In this document: positions 8,285-17,802 of the stretch, one piece after another
Position numbering within the stretch: position 1 is the stretch's first letter
Layout: each line of letters opens with the position of its first letter
Source: UBA946 sp031550725
Lineage (GTDB): Bacteria > Bacillota > Clostridia > Oscillospirales > Ruminococcaceae
Assembly: GCA_031550725.1 (NCBI GenBank)
Contig: JAVBOH010000014.1
Location: 62,001-126,000 of the forward strand
DNA: 64,000 nt
Direction of reading: 5' to 3'
Notes under the pieces: generated by a model
The model's database searches: none
The model's input: only the letters and a program-made list of their open reading frames with translations
What the model was told of the DNA's origin: nothing
Position numbers and translations under genes: made by a program

Positions 8285-9433
8285 ATGAAAACTATTTCTT
8301 TAATTGGTTCAACAGGCTCAATCGGTACTCAGACATTAGATGTTTGCCGCAAGCATAATATTAAGGTAAAGGCACTTGCTGCAAATAGCAATGTAAAGTT
8401 ACTAGCTTTACAGGCGAAAGAATTTTCTGTCGAATACGTATGTATTTGCAATGACGTGCATTATAATGAATTAACGGAACTTTTATCAGGATGTAAAGTA
8501 AAGATACTTTGCGGCAATGAAGGTATGTGCGAGATTGCATTGCTTGATGTTGATTTGTTTGTTAATGCTGTTGTTGGTATGGTTGGGTTACTTCCTACAC
8601 TTACTGCAGCACAAAAAGGTACAGATATAGCACTTGCTAACAAAGAAACTCTTGTTGCAGGCGGTGAGCTTGTAATGAATTTGGTTAAGGAAAAAGGTTT
8701 AAAGCTTTATCCTATTGACAGTGAGCATTCAGCTATTTTTCAATGCTTGCAGGGTAATAACCCTAAGCAGCTTAATAAGGTTATTCTTACTGCCTCAGGC
8801 GGTCCGTTTTTTGGTATGACTAAGGACGACCTTAAGGATGTAACTGTGGAACAGGCACTTAATCATCCTAACTGGAGCATGGGTAGTAAAATTACTATTG
8901 ACTCGTCTACCCTCATGAACAAGGGACTTGAATTTATTGAAGCTAAATGGCTTTTTGACCTTGACCCTTGTGATATAGAAATTGTTATTAACCGTGAGAG
9001 TGTTCTTCATTCCGCTGTTGAATTTGATGATTATTCCGTTATCGGACAGCTTGGGTGCCCTGATATGAAAATCCCTATCCAGTATGCAATCCTTTATCCT
9101 GAAAGAGTTTCCTGTGATGTTAAAAGACTTTCATTAACCGATTATGGTATACTTACATTTTTTAAGCCTGATTATGATACCTTTGACTGTTTGTCATCGT
9201 GTATTAAAGCTATAAAAATGGGTGGCGCATATCCTTGTATCGTTAACAGTGTCAATGAGGAGGCTGTACGGTTATTTTTAGAGAAAAAGATATCATTTCT
9301 TGAAATTGGCGAACTTGTCAAAGGCTCGCTTGAATACTTCCCTGAAATGAAAATTTCATCTTATGAGGATATTGTAAAATCTGACAAAATGGCTAGAGAA
9401 TATGTTTTATCTCATGTTGAAAGGGTGTCTTAA
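8285..9433 (+). CDS. dxr: 1-deoxy-D-xylulose 5-phosphate reductoisomerase
   Basis: A 382-residue cytosolic enzyme converting DXP to MEP with NADPH, the committed step of the MEP isoprenoid pathway. The N-terminal NADPH motif is LIGSTGSIGTQTLDV at residue 5, ANKETLVAGGE near 118 follows, then the metal-binding PIDSEHSAIFQCL near 144, SGGPFF near 172 and NHPNWSMGSKITIDSSTLMN near 193 (read as HPNWSMGSKI). GGAG precedes the ATG. Its stop codon overlaps the rseP start by one base (TAATG), so the two are coupled. Confidence 0.97.
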   Translation: MKTISLIGSTGSIGTQTLDVCRKHNIKVKALAANSNVKLLALQAKEFSVEYVCICNDVHYNELTELLSGCKVKILCGNEGMCEIALLDVDLFVNAVVGMVGLLPTLTAAQKGTDIALANKETLVAGGELVMNLVKEKGLKLYPIDSEHSAIFQCLQGNNPKQLNKVILTASGGPFFGMTKDDLKDVTVEQALNHPNWSMGSKITIDSSTLMNKGLEFIEAKWLFDLDPCDIEIVINRESVLHSAVEFDDYSVIGQLGCPDMKIPIQYAILYPERVSCDVKRLSLTDYGILTFFKPDYDTFDCLSSCIKAIKMGGAYPCIVNSVNEEAVRLFLEKKISFLEIGELVKGSLEYFPEMKISSYEDIVKSDKMAREYVLSHVERVS

Positions 9434-10473
9434 TGAACACATTATTATCAATTTTAATTGCACTTTTAATTTTCTGCGTAATCATTGTTGTACATGAATT
9501 CGGTCACTTTGTTGTTGCTCGCCTATGCAGTATCACTGTGCAGGAATTTTCTATCGGTATGGGACCTGTTATCTTTAAAAAGCAAGGTAAATCAACACTT
9601 TTTACTATTCGTGTCTTCCCAATTGGCGGCTTTTGTCAGATGGGTGAGGATGAAGAATCAGATGACCCAAATGCTTTTCGTAAAAAGCCAGTTTTATATA
9701 AAATGGCTGTTATTGCTGCTGGTGCTATAATGAACCTAATACTAGGTTTTATACTTTCAGTTGCACTTATGCTATCAAATGGTGAGGCTGTATCATCAAA
9801 GATTGTTTATTTCGCTGATGATGCTGTAAGTAAACAGTATGGTCTTGAAATGAACGATGTTATCGACAAAGTCAATGGTGTAAAGGTATTTACTGTACAG
9901 GATATAACTTATCAGCTTGGTAATGATGAGGATGGCATAGTTGATTTTGTTGTTGTAAGAAACGGAGAAAAGGTTAAGCTTGATGGCGTTCATTTTGCTC
10001 TTGCAAAGGATGAAGCAACAGGCAAGCAGACTTTGACATATGACTTTAAGGTTGCTCGTGAGAAAATAACTGCTGCAAATATTATCCCCTATTCTTTCAA
10101 AACATCAATTTATTATGGACGAATTATATTGATGTCCTTGGGTGATATTATTCAGGGTAAGTTTGGTATTAACGACCTTTCAGGTCCTGTTGGTATTGTT
10201 ACTGTTATTGGTGATGTTGCTAAAGAACATGGATTTGACCCAGGGTTTATTCTCGAAATGGCTATCCTTATTTCAATTAATATTGGTATTTTTAATCTTC
10301 TCCCATTACCTGCACTTGATGGAGGACGTTTAGTTTTTCTGCTTATTGAGGGTATCCGCAGAAAAACACTTAAGGCAGAAGTTGAGGGTATGATTCATTT
10401 TGTTGGTCTTGCTTTGCTTATGGTTTTGATGGTTGTTGTTACTTTTAATGATATTAAGAAGTTGTTTATATAA
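9433..10473 (+). CDS. rseP: RIP site-2 metalloprotease RseP
   Basis: A 346-residue intramembrane zinc protease (RasP in Bacillus) that cuts transmembrane anti-sigma factors and leftover signal peptides. The HEFGH zinc motif is at residues 21-25 in the first membrane segment. A second segment is near 92-112, a PDZ domain spans roughly 115-200, and the last segments contain LLPLPALDGGR near 290, supplying the third metal ligand. Length is slightly below average, with one PDZ domain as expected for Firmicutes. It is coupled to dxr by a one-base overlap. Confidence 0.95.
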   Translation: MNTLLSILIALLIFCVIIVVHEFGHFVVARLCSITVQEFSIGMGPVIFKKQGKSTLFTIRVFPIGGFCQMGEDEESDDPNAFRKKPVLYKMAVIAAGAIMNLILGFILSVALMLSNGEAVSSKIVYFADDAVSKQYGLEMNDVIDKVNGVKVFTVQDITYQLGNDEDGIVDFVVVRNGEKVKLDGVHFALAKDEATGKQTLTYDFKVAREKITAANIIPYSFKTSIYYGRIILMSLGDIIQGKFGINDLSGPVGIVTVIGDVAKEHGFDPGFILEMAILISINIGIFNLLPLPALDGGRLVFLLIEGIRRKTLKAEVEGMIHFVGLALLMVLMVVVTFNDIKKLFI

Positions 10474-10500
10474 CTTCTTAATATGGTAAGGTAAGTATTA

Positions 10501-11052
10501 ATGAAAATGTATACAATTGTTGGTGGACTAGATTGTGTAGGGAAAAGTAGTTTATTAGGCGTACTTAAGGTAGTAACAACTAGTCTTGGTTTAATAGTTG
10601 AAAATGATATTGTTTTAGGTGATGAATTGGTTTTAAATTTACTATCTGACTGCATTAATAAAGGCATTAACTTTACACTGGAAACAACCCTTTCAAAAAC
10701 AACGGTTCACCAAACAATAATGAATGCTTGTGAGAAAAATTACTATATTAGACTTTATTATATAGGTGTTAGTACTGCTTACGAAAGTCTTGAACGGATA
10801 AATAACCGTGTTAAAAAAGGTGGGCATAATATTCCCACAGAAGATGTACAAAGGAGATATGCAAACCGTTATAACGACTTGGTTAAAATACTGCCATATT
10901 GTGATGAAGCTACATTTTGGGATAATGAAAATGGATTTGTCGAGGTCGCTGAATATCAAAATGGTATAATAATAACCAAAGGTGATTATATTCCTTTATG
11001 GCTAATGGATTTATCATTGTATTTAAAAAATCAACAGGAGTTACTCAAATGA
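10501..11052 (+). CDS. Zeta-toxin-like P-loop kinase
   Basis: A 183-residue protein with an N-terminal Walker A (GGLDCVGKSSLL, residues 8-19; G-x4-GKS-S). After NFTLETTLSK, as in zeta-type kinases, comes YIRLYYIGVSTAYESLERIN and NRVKKGGHNIPTEDVQRRY, the R-x(n)-R-GGH-IP pattern seen in chromosomal zeta/AAA kinases. Classical zeta toxins phosphorylate UDP-GlcNAc; whether this protein does so is unknown, and no epsilon-like antitoxin gene is adjacent. It sits between rseP and ispG, and its TGA overlaps the ispG ATG (ATGA), so it is co-translated with an essential isoprenoid gene. A housekeeping nucleotide-kinase role is equally possible. Confidence 0.75.
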   Translation: MKMYTIVGGLDCVGKSSLLGVLKVVTTSLGLIVENDIVLGDELVLNLLSDCINKGINFTLETTLSKTTVHQTIMNACEKNYYIRLYYIGVSTAYESLERINNRVKKGGHNIPTEDVQRRYANRYNDLVKILPYCDEATFWDNENGFVEVAEYQNGIIITKGDYIPLWLMDLSLYLKNQQELLK

Positions 11053-12086
11053 GAAATGTAAAACCAATTAAGCTTGGTAACCTTTGCCTTGATGGCAAAA
11101 AAATATACATCCAATCCATGCTAAGTGTACGTTCGGATGATATTACTGGTAACGTAAATCAAGCTGCCCTGCTTGAAAAGGCAGGGTGCGAAATTTTAAG
11201 GGTTTCTATACCTGATAAAAATGCTGTGCAGCTTATTTCGGCTATAAAAAATAAAATTAGTATACCGCTTGTTGCTGATATTCATTTTGACTATAAGCTT
11301 GCACTTGAAAGCATTGATGCTGGGATTGATAAAATTCGTATTAATCCTGGCAATATTGGTGACTGTGACAAGGTTAAGATGGTAGCTGATAAATGCAGAC
11401 TGAATGGTATCCCTATTAGAATAGGGGTAAATTCTGGTTCTCTTGAAAAAGATATACTCGCAAAATATGGTTCTCCTGCCCCTGACGCTTTGGTCGAAAG
11501 TGCTTTATATCATGTCAGACTTCTTGAGGAATGTGATTTTAATGATATCGTGATTTCTTTGAAATCTTCTAATGTTAAAAATATGATTTCAGCATACCGA
11601 CTGCTTTCAGAAAAATGTAGCTATCCACTGCATTTAGGTGTTACTGAGGCTGGTACAGAACGCATGGGACTTATTAAATCCTCTGTTGGAATTGGCTCAC
11701 TTTTATGCGATGGCATTGGTGAAACGATACGTGTTTCCTTGACTGCTGACCCTGTTAAAGAAATTTATGCCGCTAAAGATATTCTTCGTTCAATTGGTAT
11801 GGGGAGTGGAGTTAAGCTTATTTCCTGCCCAACTTGTGGACGCACTAAAATAGACCTGATTGGTCTTGCTGAGAAAGTAGAGAAAATCGTTTCGGATATG
11901 GATAAAGATATCACTGTTGCTGTTATGGGCTGTGTCGTCAATGGTCCTGGTGAGGCTCGTGAGGCTGATATCGGCATTGCAGGCGGCGATGGCTGTGCTG
12001 TACTTTTTAAAAAGGGTGAAATTATTAAAAAGGTTGCCGAAGATGAGATTTTTAATGTCTTAATCGCTGAAATTAATGCACTGTGA
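11049..12086 (+). CDS. ispG: 4-hydroxy-3-methylbut-2-enyl diphosphate synthase (flavodoxin)
   Basis: A 345-residue iron-sulfur enzyme that converts MEcPP to HMBPP in the MEP pathway. The TIM-barrel part has LVADIHFDYKLAL near 68 and KIRINPGNIGD near 91. The C-terminal 4Fe-4S domain has SCPTCGRTKID near 257 and AVMGCVVNGPGEAREADIG near 293, giving the cysteine ligands. The frame extends 17 codons upstream, but CAGGAG eight bases before the ATG at 11049 and the family start MRNVKPIKLG decide the start. It overlaps the zeta-like gene by four bases. Confidence 0.96.
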   Translation: MRNVKPIKLGNLCLDGKKIYIQSMLSVRSDDITGNVNQAALLEKAGCEILRVSIPDKNAVQLISAIKNKISIPLVADIHFDYKLALESIDAGIDKIRINPGNIGDCDKVKMVADKCRLNGIPIRIGVNSGSLEKDILAKYGSPAPDALVESALYHVRLLEECDFNDIVISLKSSNVKNMISAYRLLSEKCSYPLHLGVTEAGTERMGLIKSSVGIGSLLCDGIGETIRVSLTADPVKEIYAAKDILRSIGMGSGVKLISCPTCGRTKIDLIGLAEKVEKIVSDMDKDITVAVMGCVVNGPGEAREADIGIAGGDGCAVLFKKGEIIKKVAEDEIFNVLIAEINAL

Positions 12087-12116
12087 AAAATGTAGGATGT
12101 TTAAAGGAAGATGTAA

Positions 12117-15100
12117 ATGCTTATAAAAGAATTATTTTCAGAATACATAGAGCATATCCCTAATTCTATCGGAAAAGGGGATGTGCTTAAAATTGTTTAT
12201 AGCTCCGACATGACAGAAATGACCGTTTATGCCTCCTTTGATGCTGTTCAGAAAGGTGATTATTCTGCTGATTTTGAAAGAAATATGAAAAATGCTCTTG
12301 ATGCAAAGAATTTTTCTCTTGTTTGCAGATATAGTCCTGATTTGCTGACAGATAAATGCATTCCTGATATGGTCGAAAGGCTTAAAACTTCTATGCCTGT
12401 TATTAACGGACATTTGAATAATGCTAAGTATCGAGTTGATGAAAATACTGTACATATTGATATTTATGGTGCTGGATATTCGCTACTCCATAATGCAAAT
12501 TTTGAATTAGCACTTGCAAAGCTAATTAATGAGGAGTTTTCGTCAAAGATTACTATTATGCTAAACTACATGAACTCTGATGATGATATTGCACTTGCTG
12601 ATGCTGAATACAATAAATCACTTGAAAAGGTTATTCAGTCCATGCCTGCTATTTCGTATGACATTCCCGATGATAGCTTTGTAATGTCATCAGAATCTCG
12701 TGAAGTTATTACAGTAGATTTCAAGGACTTGCCTATTCTTTCCGATGGTGCATCTATTGTTAAAGGACGAAAAATCGAGTCCCCTATTACAAATATTATT
12801 GATCTTAACTGTGAAATGAAAAACATTACTATATGGGGTGATGCTTTTCATTATGAAACTAAGGAAATTAAAACTAAAAATGGTGAAAAACGCATTGTTT
12901 TACTTAGCATAACTGACTACACAAGCTCTATTACCATTAAAAGTTTTGAAAATATAAATGACGAAAACATACTTGAACGCTTTAAAAAAGGCGGTACAAT
13001 TATTGTTAAGGGTCGTACCGAATATGATAAGTTTGACAATGAATATATTTTTGTTGCGAATGACATAATGGAAGTGAAGAAAAAGGAACGTACCGATACT
13101 TGCGAGGAAAAACGTGTTGAACTTCATCTCCATACAAATATGTCCGCAATGGATGCTATAACTCCTGCTTCGAAGCTGATTGACCGTGCATTTTCATGGG
13201 GACATAAGGCTATTGCAATAACTGACCATGGAGTTGTACAAGCATTCCCTGAAGCTGCATCTGCTGTTTGGAAAATACGCAAAAGCGGCGGCGATTTTAA
13301 GATGATTTATGGTATCGAAGCTTATTCTGTTAATGACAGAACTAATGCTTCTGATATTAAACAAAATAAAAGTATTAATGATACACTTATAGTTTTTGAT
13401 ATTGAAACAACTGGTTTTAGTGCTAATAGTGAGCGAATTATTGAAATTGGTGCTGTTAAAATTAATAACCTTGAAATTGAGGAAACATTTCAAATTTTTG
13501 TTAACCCCGAAAAGCCTGTTCCTGCAAGAATTACTGAACTTACTGGCATTAATGATGATATGGTTAAGGATGCACCATCACAAAAGGATGCACTTTTGAA
13601 ATTCATGGAATTCTGCGGTGAATGTCCTGTTCTTATTGCACATAATGCTAGGTTTGACTGCTCCTTCATTGAAGCAAGCTGCAAGCGAAATGATATTGAA
13701 TTTGAATTTAGCAGTATCGATACTGTTGTTATGTCAAGAAGTATGCTCCCTGACTTGAAAAAGCATAAGCTTGATATGGTTGCAAAGGCTTTGGGACTTG
13801 GTGAGTTTAATCATCACCGTGCGGATGATGATGCGAAAATTCTTGCTCGTATATTTATTATTCTTGCTAACCGTCTTGTTGAAGAAAATGAAATTTTATA
13901 CGTTTCTGATATAAATGAATGCGTTAAAAATGTTGACCCTAGACGTCTTAATACATATCATCAGATTATTCTCGTCAAAGATGCTATCGGGCTTAAAAAC
14001 CTGTACAAGCTTATTTCCCTTGGTAACTTAAAATACTATAACAGGCGTTCGAGAATACCAATATCCGAGCTAATTAAACACCGTGAGGGCTTGATTGTCG
14101 GCAGTGCTTGTGAAGCTGGCGAGGTTTTCTGCGCTATTCGTGACGGACGTCCTTGGGAAAGTATTAAGGATATTGCAAAGTTTTATGACTACCTTGAAAT
14201 TCAGCCTGTTATGAATAATGAGTTTTTGATGCTTAGCGAGGATTATCCTGACATTAAAACAATTGAGGATTTGCAGGATTTTAACAAGCAGATTGTTCGC
14301 TTAGGCGAAGAACTTGGTATACCTGTTGTTGCTACCTGTGATGTTCATTTCATGGATGCTAAGGATTCCGTTTTTCGTAAAATTCTTATGTATGGTCAAA
14401 AATTTAAGGATGCTGACAGACAGCCGCCTTTGTTTTTACGTACCACTGACGAAATGCTTGAGGAATTTAAGTATTTGGGTGAAGAAAAAGCATATGAGGT
14501 TGTTGTTACTAATACTAATCTTATCGCTGATATGGTTAACCCTGATGTTGTTCCTATCCCACCCGGAACTTTCACACCTGAAATTGATGGTGCTGAAGAA
14601 GATTTGCAGCGAATTTCATGGGAACGTGTTAAGTCTATTTATGGTGACCCTGTTCCTGAAATTGTTGCGAAACGACTTGAACGTGAGCTAACTTCTATTA
14701 TAAAGCATGGTTTTGCTGTTCTTTACATGATTGCGCAAAAGCTTGTTGCCAATTCTAACGAAAATGGTTATCAGGTTGGTTCTCGTGGCTCTGTTGGCTC
14801 ATCATTCGTTGCCTCCACCTCTGGTATTTCCGAAGTTAACCCCCTGCCGCCGCATTATGTTTGTCCGAAATGCAAGCATAGTGAATTTATTGTTGATGGC
14901 TCGGTTGGCTCAGGATTTGACTTACCACCTAAAAATTGTACCGAATGCGGCACTCCATATAATCGTGACGGACACGACATTCCGTTTGAAACTTTCCTTG
15001 GTTTTGACGGAGATAAAGCACCTGATATCGACCTTAACTTCTCTGGTGAATATCAGACTTTTGCACATAAATATACGGAAGAACTGTTCGGCTCATCAAA

Positions 15101-16457
15101 TGTGTTTAAAGCTGGTACTATCGGTACTGTTGCTGATAAAACTGCATTTGGTTTTGTCAAGCATTATCTTGATGAAACTGCACAAACCGTTTCAAAGGCT
15201 GAAATCAGCAGGCTTACTATCGGCTGCACTGGTGTTAAGCGTACAACTGGTCAGCACCCTGGAGGAATGGTTGTTGTTCCTGCTAAGTTTGAGGTTTATG
15301 ATTTTACTCCTGTTCAGCGTCCTGCTGATGACCCAAAATCTATTTTTGTTACTACACACTTCGACTTCCATTCACTTCATGATACTATATTAAAGCTTGA
15401 CGAACTCGGACACGATGTTCCGACGCTTTACAAGCATCTGGAGGATATGACAGGTATTAAGACGGATGATATTTTCCCAGGTGATGAAAAGGTTATGAGC
15501 CTTTATACTTCAACAGAAGCTTTAGGTGTTACTCCTGAAGAAATTGACTCTGAAACTGGAACTCTGGCAATCCCAGAAATGGGTACGCCATTTGTTCGTC
15601 AAATGCTTATGGAAGCAAAGCCAAAGCAATTTTCCGACCTTTTGCAGATATCAGGTCTTTCTCATGGTACTGATGTTTGGATCGGAAATGCACAGGAACT
15701 TATCAAAGAAAAAAAGTGCGACATTTCACAAGTTATCGGTACTCGTGACAGTATCATGACATACTTGATTTATCATGGACTTGACCCACAGCTTTCATTT
15801 AAAATCATGGAGATTACTCGTAAGGGTAATGCTACAAAGCTGCTAACTGATGAAATGAAACAGGATATGCTCGACCATAATGTTCCGCAATGGTATATTG
15901 ACAGCTGTTTGAAAATCAAATATATGTTCCCGAAAGCTCATGCTGCTGCTTATGTTATTTCTGCTATGAAGCTTGGCTGGTACAAAGTTTATGAACCACT
16001 TGCTTTCTATGCTACAATTTTTACCGTTCGTGGTGAAGACTTCGATGCAGAATCAGCTATACTTGGTCATAATGCAGTTAAATATAGAATTAGTGAGCTT
16101 AAAAAGATGGGTAATGAACGTACCGCAAAGGAATCTGGTACACTTGATATGCTCATGCTTACCAATGAAATGATGGCTCGTGGATTTGAATTTTTACCAA
16201 TTGATTTATATAAATCTCATGGCACTAAATATACGATTGAAGATGGCAAGATACGTTTGCCTTTCTGCTCTGCTAAGGGTGTTGGTGAAAATGCCGCTAT
16301 GGCTTTGTATGAAACTGTCAAGGAACGTGGTCAGACCTTCCTTTCCATCGACGAGGTACAGGAGGCTAGCAAGGTTAATAACTCTGTTATTGAAACACTT
16401 GAATCAATTGGTGCTATGTCATCATTACCAAAATCAAATCAAATGTCTTTATTCTGA
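12117..16457 (+). CDS. polC: DNA polymerase III alpha subunit, PolC type
   Basis: The 1446-residue Gram-positive replicative polymerase. In order: an N-terminal domain, an OB-fold region (about 215-330), a PHP domain with ELHLHTNMSAMDA near 338 and AITDHGVVQAFPEA, an inserted DnaQ-like 3'-5' exonuclease with LIVFDIETTGFS near 423 and HRADDDAKILARI near 570, the second PHP part, then the polymerase core. A zinc knuckle (CPKCKHSEF...CTECGTPY) lies near 918-948, with APDIDLNFSG near 970 and HPGGMVVVP near 1046. The length is typical. It follows ispG after 30 bases, the usual Firmicutes arrangement. Confidence 0.97.
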   Translation: MLIKELFSEYIEHIPNSIGKGDVLKIVYSSDMTEMTVYASFDAVQKGDYSADFERNMKNALDAKNFSLVCRYSPDLLTDKCIPDMVERLKTSMPVINGHLNNAKYRVDENTVHIDIYGAGYSLLHNANFELALAKLINEEFSSKITIMLNYMNSDDDIALADAEYNKSLEKVIQSMPAISYDIPDDSFVMSSESREVITVDFKDLPILSDGASIVKGRKIESPITNIIDLNCEMKNITIWGDAFHYETKEIKTKNGEKRIVLLSITDYTSSITIKSFENINDENILERFKKGGTIIVKGRTEYDKFDNEYIFVANDIMEVKKKERTDTCEEKRVELHLHTNMSAMDAITPASKLIDRAFSWGHKAIAITDHGVVQAFPEAASAVWKIRKSGGDFKMIYGIEAYSVNDRTNASDIKQNKSINDTLIVFDIETTGFSANSERIIEIGAVKINNLEIEETFQIFVNPEKPVPARITELTGINDDMVKDAPSQKDALLKFMEFCGECPVLIAHNARFDCSFIEASCKRNDIEFEFSSIDTVVMSRSMLPDLKKHKLDMVAKALGLGEFNHHRADDDAKILARIFIILANRLVEENEILYVSDINECVKNVDPRRLNTYHQIILVKDAIGLKNLYKLISLGNLKYYNRRSRIPISELIKHREGLIVGSACEAGEVFCAIRDGRPWESIKDIAKFYDYLEIQPVMNNEFLMLSEDYPDIKTIEDLQDFNKQIVRLGEELGIPVVATCDVHFMDAKDSVFRKILMYGQKFKDADRQPPLFLRTTDEMLEEFKYLGEEKAYEVVVTNTNLIADMVNPDVVPIPPGTFTPEIDGAEEDLQRISWERVKSIYGDPVPEIVAKRLERELTSIIKHGFAVLYMIAQKLVANSNENGYQVGSRGSVGSSFVASTSGISEVNPLPPHYVCPKCKHSEFIVDGSVGSGFDLPPKNCTECGTPYNRDGHDIPFETFLGFDGDKAPDIDLNFSGEYQTFAHKYTEELFGSSNVFKAGTIGTVADKTAFGFVKHYLDETAQTVSKAEISRLTIGCTGVKRTTGQHPGGMVVVPAKFEVYDFTPVQRPADDPKSIFVTTHFDFHSLHDTILKLDELGHDVPTLYKHLEDMTGIKTDDIFPGDEKVMSLYTSTEALGVTPEEIDSETGTLAIPEMGTPFVRQMLMEAKPKQFSDLLQISGLSHGTDVWIGNAQELIKEKKCDISQVIGTRDSIMTYLIYHGLDPQLSFKIMEITRKGNATKLLTDEMKQDMLDHNVPQWYIDSCLKIKYMFPKAHAAAYVISAMKLGWYKVYEPLAFYATIFTVRGEDFDAESAILGHNAVKYRISELKKMGNERTAKESGTLDMLMLTNEMMARGFEFLPIDLYKSHGTKYTIEDGKIRLPFCSAKGVGENAAMALYETVKERGQTFLSIDEVQEASKVNNSVIETLESIGAMSSLPKSNQMSLF

Positions 16458-16489
16458 TTGTAGGAAATGTATAAGATGATTTTGTTTTC

Positions 16490-16518
16490 TTGACATTATC
16501 AAGACATTGTGTTATCAT
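16490..16518 (+). promoter_or_regulatory. Promoter of the histidine operon with a small inverted repeat
   Basis: TTGACA (16490-16495), a 17-base spacer and TATCAT (16513-16518). A 6-bp inverted repeat TCTTGA-N5-TCAAGA (16488-16504) overlaps the -35 and could be an operator. The leader of about 55 bases is too short for a T-box and encodes no His-rich peptide, so control is likely at initiation. Confidence 0.75.
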
Positions 16519-16578
16519 AGTAGTACACTAAAGTGATTAATTGAGCAAAATTACTTCGTTGAAAGGATAAATATACAT

Positions 16579-17802
16579 ATGAAAAGCTATGACCTATTAA
16601 CACCTGTCGGTACAAATGACCTTTTGTTTGAGGATTGTATTGTCAGACGTGAAGCTGAAGAAAGACTGCGCATTGTTTTTGAAAAGCGTGGATATTGTGA
16701 GATTATCACTCCAGAGCTTGAATTTTTTGATGTTTTTAATCGTAAATCAAGATATTTCCCACAGGAGAGTCTTTATAAGTCAACTGACAACAAGGGAAGA
16801 ATTTTAGTTGTTCGTCCTGACTCAACTATGCCGATTGCGAGAATTGCAGCTACTAGACTTCGTGATGAAAAGCTGCCGCTTAGACTTTATTATTGCCAAA
16901 AGGTTTATCGCAATAATCCTGTTATGCGTGGACGCAATGACGAAATTAAGCAAATGGGTATTGAGCTTATCGGCTCTGATTCAAAGCGTGCTGACTTTGA
17001 AATTATTTCAACTGCTATTGAAGTTTTAGCATCATTTGATAAGAAAAATTTCTGTTTTGAAATTGGTGATATCGGCATTTTCAGAGAGCTTGTTCTTAAC
17101 TTACATGTTGATGATGAAACTATGGAAAATATCCGCAGTTTGATTGAAGTTAAAAACTATCCTGCACTAAATGAACTGCTTGATTCTATCGGAGATAATG
17201 ATACTGTCAAGGCACTAAAACATCTTCCTAGACTATATGGTGGTCTTGAAGTTTTTGCTAAGGCTCAGGAATTAATCAAGGATGAGAAAATTATCGCTAT
17301 TCTTGATAATCTTAAGAATGTTTATACTAAGCTGCAGGAGCTTGGTTATAACGGTAAGATTACTGTTGACTTAGGTATGGCTAATAAGATTAACTATTAC
17401 ACTGGTATTGTTATGAAAGGTTACTTAGATGGTTATGGCGATACTGTTTTATCAGGCGGTCGTTATAATAACTTACTTTCTGACTTTGGTTTTAATCAGG
17501 CTGGTGCTGGTTTTGCGGTTAATATTGATGCTGTTTCAAAGATATTAAAGCAGAATGAAGAAGTCCTTGTTCCTGTTCCTGAAAAGATTTATTTTGGTGA
17601 AGATGGCTTTGAAATGAAAGCACTTATTGAATCACAGACACTTTGTAATAATGGTGTTATATGTGAAAACTCTGTTTTTGATACATTAAAGGAAACTGCT
17701 GAATATGCAGATTCAAAGGGTATCAAAACAATTGTTGTTGTTTCTGATACTATCAAAGAAATGAAGTCCATTGAATTCACTAATTCAAAGGAGGTTTTAT
17801 AA
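16579..17802 (+). CDS. hisZ: ATP phosphoribosyltransferase regulatory subunit HisZ
   Basis: A 407-residue paralogue of histidyl-tRNA synthetase that pairs with the short HisG to form active ATP phosphoribosyltransferase. It has class II synthetase motif 2-like RLYYCQKVYRNNPVMRGRND near residue 95 and motif 3-like DTVLSGGRYNNLLSDFG near 290, but starts with the HisZ-type DLLTPVGTNDLLFEDC and does not keep a complete synthetase active site. The hisG gene overlaps its stop by one base, and that HisG is the short form, which requires HisZ. A HisRS identity is therefore less likely. Confidence 0.93.
   Translation: MKSYDLLTPVGTNDLLFEDCIVRREAEERLRIVFEKRGYCEIITPELEFFDVFNRKSRYFPQESLYKSTDNKGRILVVRPDSTMPIARIAATRLRDEKLPLRLYYCQKVYRNNPVMRGRNDEIKQMGIELIGSDSKRADFEIISTAIEVLASFDKKNFCFEIGDIGIFRELVLNLHVDDETMENIRSLIEVKNYPALNELLDSIGDNDTVKALKHLPRLYGGLEVFAKAQELIKDEKIIAILDNLKNVYTKLQELGYNGKITVDLGMANKINYYTGIVMKGYLDGYGDTVLSGGRYNNLLSDFGFNQAGAGFAVNIDAVSKILKQNEEVLVPVPEKIYFGEDGFEMKALIESQTLCNNGVICENSVFDTLKETAEYADSKGIKTIVVVSDTIKEMKSIEFTNSKEVL

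Noticed and set aside
12117..16457. Long open frames in other phases within polC, ileS and the his genes
   Set aside because: They are Leu-rich shadow frames without ribosome sites and lie inside clearly conserved genes.
16519..16578. T-box or His leader peptide before hisZ
   Set aside because: The leader is only about 55 bases, with no T-box motif, no terminator and no run of His codons.
16579..17802. Histidyl-tRNA synthetase
   Set aside because: The class II motifs are incomplete, and the gene overlaps a short-form hisG, which identifies it as HisZ.
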